A stretch of 47,252 nucleotides of DNA from JBEATZ01 sp041178545 (GTDB lineage: Bacteria; Planctomycetota; UBA1135; UBA2386), in contig JBEGVB010000015.1 of the NCBI GenBank assembly GCA_041178545.1, positions 1 to 47,252 of the forward strand. Reading direction: 5' to 3'. Shown here in pieces: positions 7,377 through 14,431 of the stretch (its first letter is position 1; each line of letters opens with the position of its first letter). Both the position numbers and the translations under genes were made by a program. Below the pieces are notes generated by a model, which made no database searches, was not told where the DNA came from, and saw only the letters and a list, made by a program, of their open reading frames with translations.

Positions 7377-8803
7377 GGCTTGGGGTTTGCCGCAGCAGGG
7401 CTGCGGGGACGCAGCCGTTCCAGCACCATGCCGAGCGCGTACCCGGCCCAGGCGCAACCGAAGGACAGCAGGTACGGGTGCTCCACGGCGAGTCCCTGAG
7501 GTTCGCCGGTCTCCGGCCACGGCCAGACGTACCGCCCGGCCACCCACGAGAGCAGACCCAGCACGATCGCGCCGAGCGCAGCGATCCTGCCGCCCATGCG
7601 GGTGAACAACCCCATGGTGGCAATCACGAAGATGCCTGCGCTGCCGAAACCCGAGGCCTGCTCCACGAGGTCCGCAACGCTCTCGAACTCGAGCGCGAGC
7701 AGGCAGGAGCACACGCCGGCACCCATCACGCCGCAGCGCGCCATCCACAGTCGCTTCGCGTCGGTCGCGGCGCGGCCGCCACGCAACACGATGTTGCGCG
7801 AGAACAGCGACGAGGCCACCAGCAGGCAGCTGTCCACCGTCGAGAGGATCGCGGACACGAGCGCGCCTGCGAACACGACGTTGAGGGCTGTCGGCAGGTA
7901 CTTGGCGGCGAGGGTGGGCAGCAGTTGCTCGCTGTCGCCCTCCTTGAGCTCGGGCACCAGTGCATGGCCCATGAGACCGAGCGTGACCGGGATCATCCCC
8001 ACGACGACGTAGAGCAGGCCGCCGGCCACGGCACCCCGCCGCGCGATCTCCGGGCTGCGCGCTGCGAGGGAGCGGGCCACGGCCTCCTGCGCGACGACGG
8101 AACCGGCGATGGGCAGCATCCATGCCTCGACCGTGTGCCAGAAGCCGGCCGTGGAGACGCCGAGGTCCGGGCGCGCGGCGATCACCTCGGCTGCGCGCTC
8201 GATGCCGCCCACGTGCTCGACTGCACCCCAGAGCAACACGAGCAGCCCGAGCACGAGTGCGCCGCCCTGCACCACGTCCGTGATCACGTCTGCCAGCAGC
8301 CCGCCCGCGCCGGTGTAGACGATGGCAACCACGGTGGCGACGACGATGCCCGCCTCGACGGATACCCAGCCGTCCCCATTCGTGTGCAGCACGTGGCCGA
8401 AGGCGCGCACCTGCGCTGCCGCCCAGAGCACCGAGGTGGGGATCAGCACCACCGCAGCCAGGGTCTCGATGCCCGTGCCGTACCGTGTGCGGAACAGGTC
8501 GGCGAGCGTGGTGATCCCCGTGCGCCAGAACCGCGCGGCGTAGAACAGGCCGAGCACCACGAGGCAGAGTCCGTAGGCAAACGGCTCCGCCGAGACATGG
8601 CTGATGCCCTCGTCGTACACGGTGCCCGCGGCACCGAGACAGCTCTCTGCACCGAACCAGGTGGCGAAGAGGCTGCACGTGACCAGCGCAGGCCCGAGGC
8701 TGCGCCCGGCCACCAGGTAGTCGTCTTCCGTGCGGACCCGGCGCGACACGATCACGCCGATGCCCATCTGGACGGCCACGTAGAGCAGGAGGAAGACCAG
8801 CAC
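7373..8803 (-). CDS. Sodium:solute symporter (SSS family)
   Basis: This 476-residue integral membrane protein belongs to the SSS family, which couples sodium entry to import of sugars, amino acids, carboxylates or vitamins. It has about 12-13 hydrophobic segments. Family-typical stretches include DDYLVAGRSLGP after the first helix, SLFATWFGAESCLGAAG in the second, the GGLLADVITDVVQG segment of the middle bundle and ALVSAILSTVDSCLLVASS in the sodium-site helix. The GTG start at 8803 is supported by an AAGGAG sequence five bases upstream. It is the first gene of a four-gene operon with secreted esterase, helical-barrel and DUF1080 products, all joined by 4-base overlaps or a short gap. The substrate is not predictable. 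Confidence 0.9.
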   Translation of the reverse strand: MLVFLLLYVAVQMGIGVIVSRRVRTEDDYLVAGRSLGPALVTCSLFATWFGAESCLGAAGTVYDEGISHVSAEPFAYGLCLVVLGLFYAARFWRTGITTLADLFRTRYGTGIETLAAVVLIPTSVLWAAAQVRAFGHVLHTNGDGWVSVEAGIVVATVVAIVYTGAGGLLADVITDVVQGGALVLGLLVLLWGAVEHVGGIERAAEVIAARPDLGVSTAGFWHTVEAWMLPIAGSVVAQEAVARSLAARSPEIARRGAVAGGLLYVVVGMIPVTLGLMGHALVPELKEGDSEQLLPTLAAKYLPTALNVVFAGALVSAILSTVDSCLLVASSLFSRNIVLRGGRAATDAKRLWMARCGVMGAGVCSCLLALEFESVADLVEQASGFGSAGIFVIATMGLFTRMGGRIAALGAIVLGLLSWVAGRYVWPWPETGEPQGLAVEHPYLLSFGCAWAGYALGMVLERLRPRSPAAANPKP

Positions 8804-8808
8804 GGGGT

Positions 8809-8814
8809 CTCCTT
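8809..8814 (-). promoter_or_regulatory. Strong ribosome binding site of the symporter gene
   Basis: On the minus strand AAGGAG lies five bases before the GTG at 8803 and supports this non-ATG start. It is one of the few clear Shine-Dalgarno sequences at an operon-leading gene in the window. Confidence 0.7.
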
Positions 8815-8878
8815 ACCCGCGTGGGGGCGTGGAACCAAGCGCGACCCGCAGTGGTGTGGCTTCAACGACCAATGCGTG

Positions 8879-8884
8879 CACAAT
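8879..8884 (+). promoter_or_regulatory. -10-like box close to the start of the esterase gene
   Basis: CACAAT ends six bases before the ATG at 8891. No convincing -35 box is visible. It fits the repeated pattern of -10-like hexamers almost touching start codons in this window. Confidence 0.3.
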
Positions 8885-8890
8885 GCGCCG

Positions 8891-9673
8891 ATGCGCGCAC
8901 ACGTGGTCCTGCTCTCCCTGCTGTGCTGGCTCGGTGGGTCGTGTGCGGCACCTTCGGCAACGGGAGAACGCACCGTGTTCCATGGTTCCGCATCCGAGGT
9001 CGACGGCGTCTCCTACCCGTGGCAGCTGTTGCTGCCGGCCCGACGGGACGAGGCGCGGCTGCCGCTGGTCGTCTTCCTCCACGGCGCCGGGGAGCGCGGC
9101 GCGGACAACACACGCCAGCTCACCTGGCTGCCGCTCACCATGGCAGGCGAGCCCATGCGCTCGCGCTTTCCCTGCTACCTGCTCGCAGTGCAGTGCCCTG
9201 CCGACGAGAAGTGGGTGGACGTGCCGTGGGGCGGGGTGGAGTCCGCGGTGCGGCCGGACGAGCCCTCGCGCGCCCTGCGGGCGGTGGTCGCCGCCCTCGA
9301 CCGCGTGGTGCAGGAGTTCCCGGTCGACCCGGACCGGGTCTACCTCACCGGCCTGTCGATGGGTGGGTACGGCGCCTTCGACCTCGCGATGCGCATGCCC
9401 GGTCGGTTTGCCGCCCTCGTCCCCGTCTGCGGCGGCGGCGACCCGGCTGCCGTGGGGCTGCTGGGCGGGCTGCCCACCTGGATCTGGCACGGCGCCAAGG
9501 ACACCACCGTGCCGCCTGCGCGCTCGCGCCAGATGGCCGAGGCCATGCAGGCTGCAGGCCTGCCCGTCCGTCACACGGAACTGCCGGGCGTGGGGCACGA
9601 CAGCTGGCGCCAGGCCTACGGCCCGGAGGGCGCAGTCGCATGGATGTTCGAGCAGCGGCGGGTGCCGCGGTGA
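8891..9673 (+). CDS. Exported phospholipase/carboxylesterase-type alpha/beta-hydrolase
   Basis: This 260-residue serine hydrolase resembles the peptidase-like, LpqC-type and phospholipase/carboxylesterase groups. The N-terminus MRAHVVLLSLLCWLGGSCAAP is an export signal, and Cys18 could be lipidated, although the lipobox is imperfect. The complete triad is visible: oxyanion motif FLHGAGERG at about 62-70, nucleophile Ser156 in GLSMGGYG, Asp204 in HGAKDTTVP and His236 in GVGHDSW. It is close in fold to the secreted esterase at 5964-7376 but lacks that protein's N-terminal extension. It is divergent from the symporter operon and is followed, after 67 bases, by the sigma factor. Physiological substrate unknown. 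Confidence 0.85.
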   Translation: MRAHVVLLSLLCWLGGSCAAPSATGERTVFHGSASEVDGVSYPWQLLLPARRDEARLPLVVFLHGAGERGADNTRQLTWLPLTMAGEPMRSRFPCYLLAVQCPADEKWVDVPWGGVESAVRPDEPSRALRAVVAALDRVVQEFPVDPDRVYLTGLSMGGYGAFDLAMRMPGRFAALVPVCGGGDPAAVGLLGGLPTWIWHGAKDTTVPPARSRQMAEAMQAAGLPVRHTELPGVGHDSWRQAYGPEGAVAWMFEQRRVPR

Positions 9674-9725
9674 CCGCGCGCTGCCGTCCCACGTTCGTCC
9701 CGTGGGAGTACCCAGTGTTTCCGCG

Positions 9726-9731
9726 TATGGT
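9726..9731 (+). promoter_or_regulatory. -10-like box close to the start of the sigma-factor gene
   Basis: TATGGT ends nine bases before the GTG at 9741. No -35 match is visible at the expected distance. A GGTGGGG stretch partly overlapping it (9730-9735) could also serve as a weak ribosome binding site. Confidence 0.3.
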
Positions 9732-9740
9732 GGGGCTCGC

Positions 9741-10337
9741 GTGACCGAACCCACCGACCTCGAGGCCGAACTGCTCGCACGGCTCGCCTCCGGCGACGTG
9801 CAGGCACTGGCGCCCGTCTTCGAGATCCACCGTCCGCGGTTGCGGCGCATGGTGGAGGTGCGGCTCGACCCACGGCTCGCCGGCCGGCTCGACCCGGATG
9901 ACGTGCTGCAGGAGGTCTACCTGGCCGCTGCCCAGCGCATGGGCACCTGGAGCCCGGAACGTGGCTCGGTGCTGCTCTGGCTCCGCATGATCGCGCAGCA
10001 GGTGCTCGTCGACCTGTTCCGCCACCACGTGGGTGCTGCCCGTCGCGCGGCCGGTCGCGAGGTCGTGCCTGCGCAGTCGGGCGCGTGGAGCGGCATGTTC
10101 GTGGCCAGCATGACCTCCCCGAGCCAGGCGGCAGCGCGCGCCGACCTGGTGGAGAAGGTCGAGGCCGCGCTGGAGCAGATGGATGCCATCGACCGCGAGG
10201 TGCTGGTCCTGCGGCACTTCGAGGAACTGTCCAACAAGGAGGCTGCCGAGGTGCTCGGCATCCAGGAGAACGCTGCGAGCAACCGCTACGTGCGCGCACT
10301 CACGCGGCTGCGTGGCCTGCTGGGGGACGACGCGTGA
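9741..10337 (+). CDS. ECF-type RNA polymerase sigma factor
   Basis: This 198-residue sigma-70-family factor is of the extracytoplasmic-function type. Region 2 is seen as LAGRLDPDDVLQEVYLAA followed by the Trp/Arg-rich LWLRMIAQQVLVDLFRHH. Region 4 is a helix-turn-helix at the C-terminus with ELSNKEAAEVLGI followed by ENAASNRYVRALTRLR. The GTG at 9741 is the only reasonable start, because the frame upstream lies in the esterase. The stop overlaps the kinase start (GTGA). ECF factors paired with membrane Ser/Thr kinases are a known planctomycete arrangement. The likely logic is kinase-dependent control of the sigma factor instead of a classical anti-sigma factor, which is absent here. Confidence 0.9.
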   Translation: MTEPTDLEAELLARLASGDVQALAPVFEIHRPRLRRMVEVRLDPRLAGRLDPDDVLQEVYLAAAQRMGTWSPERGSVLLWLRMIAQQVLVDLFRHHVGAARRAAGREVVPAQSGAWSGMFVASMTSPSQAAARADLVEKVEAALEQMDAIDREVLVLRHFEELSNKEAAEVLGIQENAASNRYVRALTRLRGLLGDDA

Positions 10338-12991
10338 GCACGGGTGGGGACGGGCTGGACCCCGTCGACGCCCTGGCGCAGGACTTCCTGGCCGGGGTGC
10401 GGCAAGGTGGTTCGGCCGATGTCGCGGCCTTCTGTGCAGCACACCCGCAGCACGCCGAGGCACTGGCAGCGGTGCTGCCGATGCTCCTCGCGCTGGAGCA
10501 GGCCAAGGCGCGCCGCAGTTCCACCACGGGGACGGCACCGCTTGCCGTTCCCGCGCTGCAACGGCTCGGCGAGTACCGCATCGTGCGCGAGGTCGGGCGG
10601 GGCGGGATGGGCGTGGTGTTCGAGGCCGTGCAGGAGCCGTTGGAGCGCAGGGTCGCCCTCAAGGTCCTGCCGCAGGCGACCGGCGGATCCGGCCGCAAGC
10701 TCGAACGGTTCCGGCGCGAGGCCCGTGCGGCGTCGCGCCTGCACCACACCAACATCGTGCCGGTGTTCGGCAGCGGCGAGCACGAGGGCATCCACTACTT
10801 CGCGATGCAGTTCATCGACGGCCACGGCCTCGACCACTGGGTCTCGGCGCAGCGCGAGGCCGGCCCGGGGGCCATGACCCCGTCGGCGCGGGCCCGGTTT
10901 GCCGCCCATGCCGTCGCACAGGCTGCGGAGGCACTGCACTCCGCCCACGAGGACGGCGTGCTGCACCGCGACGTGAAGCCCTCCAACCTGCTGCTGGAGC
11001 ACGGCGACCACGTCTGGGTCACCGACTTCGGCCTGGCCAAGGCGCTGGCCGAGGACACGCTCACCCTGTCCGGAGACGTGCTGGGCACGCCGCAGTACAT
11101 GGCCCCCGAGCAGTTCGCGGGCCACTACGACGTCCGGAGCGAGGTGTACGCACTGGGCGTGGCGCTGCACGAACTCGTGGCGCTCGACCCGCCGTTCCGC
11201 GGCAACAGCCGTGCGGAACTGATGGCCCGCATCCGGGAGGGCTCGGCCCAGGCTCTCGACGCGGTGGTGCCCGGGGTGCCGCGCGACCTCGCAGTGGTGG
11301 CGGCCAAGGCGATGGCACTCGCGCCCGCGGACCGCTACCCGACGGCTGCAGCGCTTGCCGACGACCTGCGCAGGTTCCTTGCCGGCGAGCCGATCCATGC
11401 CCGTCCGCTCAGTGCGGTGCAGGAACTCTGGCGCTGGTGCGGCCGCAACCGCGCGCTTGCCGGGGCGACAGGACTCGCCGTGGTGGCATTGCTGCTCGCC
11501 ACCGTGGTGGGCTGGACCTCCTACCTCGAGACCGAGCAGTCGCGCGCACGGGCGGTCGAGAACGCGAGGACCGCACGGATCGAGTCGGACCGGGCCAACG
11601 CAAACCTCGGGCTGGCACTCAGCGCGTTCGAGGAACTCTTCGACTCCATCAGCGGTCCGGACCCGTTCGAGGCGATCGACGAGGACCTCCAGACCGGCGA
11701 GGACGCAGCCGTCGTGCGCAGCGCCCTGAGCGCACGCGACGTGGCCATGCTGGAGCAGTTGCTCTCCTTCTACGACCAGTTCTCCGCACGCAACGCGGAC
11801 AGCGAGTCGTTGCGGGAGCAGACCGCCCGCGCCAACCGGCGGGTTGCGGCCATCCTGGCCCGCCTCGGTCGTCTCGACGAGGCGGCTGCAGCATGCGAGC
11901 GGTCGCTTGCCCTCTACCGCGAGGTCACCATCCGCGACGTCACGGTCGACATCGCCTCGGTGCACCTCGAACTGGCCCAGGTGGAGTTGCGCAAGGACCG
12001 TGGGCCTGCAGCCACCGCGCGGTGCCGCGCCGCGATCCAGATGCTGGCGGGGGACGCAGCGGACCACGGCCGCGCGGCACGCTTCACGCTGGCCCGGGCC
12101 CACCTGCTGCTCGCGAGCTCGCTCACCTGGCGACCGGAGTCCCAGCGCGGCGGACGTCCCGGCGGCGGGCCGCAAGGGCCACCGACTGCATCGCCCGGTG
12201 CCGGACAACTGCCCTCGGCCGCGCGGGCGGAGGCACGCCGCAGCCTTGCCGAGTGCGCACAGCTGGTGGAGGAACTGCGCAAGGAGGCGCCTGCCGAGGT
12301 GGAGTTCCAGCTCCTCGAGGCGCGGTGCCTGCTCGCCATGGACCGTGCCGAGGGCGCGAGGGCCGGTTCGGACTCCTCCAAGCGACTGACCCGGGCGCTT
12401 GCCCTGATGGAGGACCTGGTGGCTCGCCACCCGGACGTCGATGCGTTCCGGTTCGAGCTGGCGGAGATGCTGACCTCGCCGCCGCGCCGCGTGGGGGGCG
12501 GTCCCGGTGCTGCCCCCCCGGTCGCCATCGGTGCGGAGGAACTTGCACGGATCGAGCGCGGCGAGGAGATCGCGCGCCAGCTGGCTGCAGACCACCCCGA
12601 CAACGCGGACTACGTGCTCTGCCTGATGCGCGCACGGCTCCGGCTCGCGGCCGCGTTGCTGTACGGGAACAGTCCCGATCGTGCGCTGGAGGTGGCGAGG
12701 CGGCCGGTGCCCAACGCGCCGGTCCGGGCGGGGGACGAGGCACGAAACGAGAGCGATGCCGGCTACCGGGTTCGACTGGTCGCGGTGGAGGCACGGGCCC
12801 TGCTGGTGCTCGGTCGCACCGAGGAGTCCAAGGCCGCGGTGGAGCGCCTGCTTGCCGCGCTGCCGCGAGGCAGTGCGTCCGACCGGCTCGTCGGCGCCGC
12901 AGAGCTGCGCAACCTGTCTGAGGTCCTCGAGCAACTCGGCCTCGGCGACCGGTTGCGGCAGCTCAGGCCGCGGCCCGAACGCGGTCGCTGA
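10334..12991 (+). CDS. Membrane Ser/Thr protein kinase with TPR-like C-terminal region
   Basis: This 885-residue PknB-type kinase starts at a GTG overlapping the sigma-factor stop. Residues 1-75 form a short acidic/Ala-rich helical segment. The kinase domain (about 80-350) is intact: glycine loop GRGGMG at 88-93, Lys110 in VALK, catalytic loop HRDVKPSN with Asp213, DFG at 231-233 and APE at 257-259. A single membrane helix lies near 376-394. The remaining 490 residues are helical and Ala/Leu/Arg-rich with TPR-like spacing (for example LDEAAAACERSLALYREV), interrupted by a Gly/Pro-rich linker near residue 615. This topology, cytoplasmic kinase and external helical repeats, suits sensing or scaffolding. 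The neighbouring sigma factor is the obvious partner. Confidence 0.92.
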   Translation: MSTGGDGLDPVDALAQDFLAGVRQGGSADVAAFCAAHPQHAEALAAVLPMLLALEQAKARRSSTTGTAPLAVPALQRLGEYRIVREVGRGGMGVVFEAVQEPLERRVALKVLPQATGGSGRKLERFRREARAASRLHHTNIVPVFGSGEHEGIHYFAMQFIDGHGLDHWVSAQREAGPGAMTPSARARFAAHAVAQAAEALHSAHEDGVLHRDVKPSNLLLEHGDHVWVTDFGLAKALAEDTLTLSGDVLGTPQYMAPEQFAGHYDVRSEVYALGVALHELVALDPPFRGNSRAELMARIREGSAQALDAVVPGVPRDLAVVAAKAMALAPADRYPTAAALADDLRRFLAGEPIHARPLSAVQELWRWCGRNRALAGATGLAVVALLLATVVGWTSYLETEQSRARAVENARTARIESDRANANLGLALSAFEELFDSISGPDPFEAIDEDLQTGEDAAVVRSALSARDVAMLEQLLSFYDQFSARNADSESLREQTARANRRVAAILARLGRLDEAAAACERSLALYREVTIRDVTVDIASVHLELAQVELRKDRGPAATARCRAAIQMLAGDAADHGRAARFTLARAHLLLASSLTWRPESQRGGRPGGGPQGPPTASPGAGQLPSAARAEARRSLAECAQLVEELRKEAPAEVEFQLLEARCLLAMDRAEGARAGSDSSKRLTRALALMEDLVARHPDVDAFRFELAEMLTSPPRRVGGGPGAAPPVAIGAEELARIERGEEIARQLAADHPDNADYVLCLMRARLRLAAALLYGNSPDRALEVARRPVPNAPVRAGDEARNESDAGYRVRLVAVEARALLVLGRTEESKAAVERLLAALPRGSASDRLVGAAELRNLSEVLEQLGLGDRLRQLRPRPERGR

Positions 12992-13004
12992 GCCAGGCCC
13001 TGCC

Positions 13005-14429
13005 TCAGGCCAGGACCTGGTGCGCGACGCGGCCGTGCACGTCCGTCAGCCGGAAGTCGCGGCCTGCGTGGCGGTAGGTGAGTCGCTCGTGGTCCAGCCC
13101 CAGCAGGTGCAGGATGGTGGCGTGCAGGTCGTGCACGTGCATGGTGTCCCGGGCGGCGTAGTAGCCGTAGTCGTCGGTCTCGCCGTAGCTGGTGCCTGCA
13201 CGCACGCCGCCGCCGGCGAGCCAGTGGGTGAATCCATGCGGGTTGTGGTCGCGACCGTTGCCGCCCTCGGACGTCGGCGTGCGCCCGAACTCGCCGCCCC
13301 ACCAGACCAGCGTGTCCTCGAGCATGCCGCGCGACTTGAGGTCGGCAAGCAGGCCGGCGATCGGCAGGTCGACCTCGCGCGCATTCTTGCGGTGGTCGTT
13401 CTCCAGGTTGCCGTGCTGGTCCCACTTGTAGCTGTGGGTCACCTGCACGAACCGCACGCCTGCTTCCGCGAGGCGGCGCGCCATCAGGCACTGCCTGCCG
13501 AAGTTCTCGGTCACGGGGTCGTCGATGCCGTACAGCCTGCGCGTCGCCTCCGACTCGTTGGCGATCTCGAGCACCTCGGGCGCCGCCATCTGCATCCGGT
13601 ATGCGAGCTCCAGGCTCTGGATGCGTGCGTCGAGCACGTCGTCGTGGTCGCTGCGGCCGAGGTGCTGCCGGTTGAGCCCCTGCACGAAGTCGAGTGCCTC
13701 GCGCTGGGTGCCGCGGTCCATGCGCGGGTTCGAGAGGTGCTGGATGCCAGCCTGCTTCGCGGGGACCGATGCGTTGCCGAGCGGGGTGCCCTGGTAGACG
13801 GGCGGCAGGAAGGCCGAGCTCCAGTTGTTCACCCCGCCGTGGCCCAACGTCGGGCAGATGGTGACGAACCCGGGCAGGTCGCGGTTCTCGCTGCCGAGGC
13901 CGTAGGTGACCCACGAGCCGATGGACGGCCGCACGAACGTGTCGCTGCCCGTGTGGACCTTGAGCAGGGCGCCGCCGTGCGCGTCGTTGGAACCGTGCAG
14001 TCCCTTGAGGATGCAGAGGTCGTCCACGTGCCGCGCCACGCTGGGGAACAAGTCGCTCACCCACGCGCCGCACTCGCCGTGCTGCTTCCACGCGAAGGGC
14101 GAGCCCATCAGGTTGCCGGTCTCGGCAAACGTCACGCGCGGCTTGGGGAACGGCAGCGGCTTGCCGTGGTCGCGCTGCAGCAGCGGCTTGTGGTCGAAGG
14201 TGTCCACCTGCGAGGGGCCGCCGTGCAGGAACACGAAGATCACGCGCTTGGCGCGCGGGCGGAAGTGCGGCGGCCTCGGGGCCATGGGGTCCTCTTCCCG
14301 CCTGCGCACGGGGGCGGAGGCCGCGTGCAGCATGTCCGCCATCGCCATCCAGCCCAGTCCCATGCCGGCGCCGAGGAGCATCTGCCTGCGGCTCGGCCAA
14401 CGTTGGTGCCAGTGGGCGAGGTCGCGCAT
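13005..14429 (-). CDS. DUF1501 family exported protein
   Basis: This 474-residue member of the DUF1501 family has the alkaline-phosphatase/sulfatase-like fold common in planctomycetes. The N-terminus SRRQMLLGAGMGLGWMAMA is a twin-arginine-style signal. Family features include VIFVFLHGGPSQVDTFDHKP, GSWVTYGLGSENRDLPGFV, HGGALLKVHTGSD, the HSYKWDQHGN segment and WWGGEFGRTP followed by GRDHNPHGF, and a C-terminal ATILHLLGLDHERLTY. The ATG at 14429 follows the stop of the DUF1549/DUF1553 gene with a two-base gap. These two genes are almost always paired, and are thought to act together outside the cytoplasm on complex polymers; the exact reaction is not established. Confidence 0.92.
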   Translation of the reverse strand: MRDLAHWHQRWPSRRQMLLGAGMGLGWMAMADMLHAASAPVRRREEDPMAPRPPHFRPRAKRVIFVFLHGGPSQVDTFDHKPLLQRDHGKPLPFPKPRVTFAETGNLMGSPFAWKQHGECGAWVSDLFPSVARHVDDLCILKGLHGSNDAHGGALLKVHTGSDTFVRPSIGSWVTYGLGSENRDLPGFVTICPTLGHGGVNNWSSAFLPPVYQGTPLGNASVPAKQAGIQHLSNPRMDRGTQREALDFVQGLNRQHLGRSDHDDVLDARIQSLELAYRMQMAAPEVLEIANESEATRRLYGIDDPVTENFGRQCLMARRLAEAGVRFVQVTHSYKWDQHGNLENDHRKNAREVDLPIAGLLADLKSRGMLEDTLVWWGGEFGRTPTSEGGNGRDHNPHGFTHWLAGGGVRAGTSYGETDDYGYYAARDTMHVHDLHATILHLLGLDHERLTYRHAGRDFRLTDVHGRVAHQVLA

Positions 14430-14431
14430 GT

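Noticed and set aside
10286..12934. Long minus-strand open frame opposite the kinase
   Set aside because: Antisense to a complete kinase with all catalytic motifs; its composition is typical of a GC-rich shadow.
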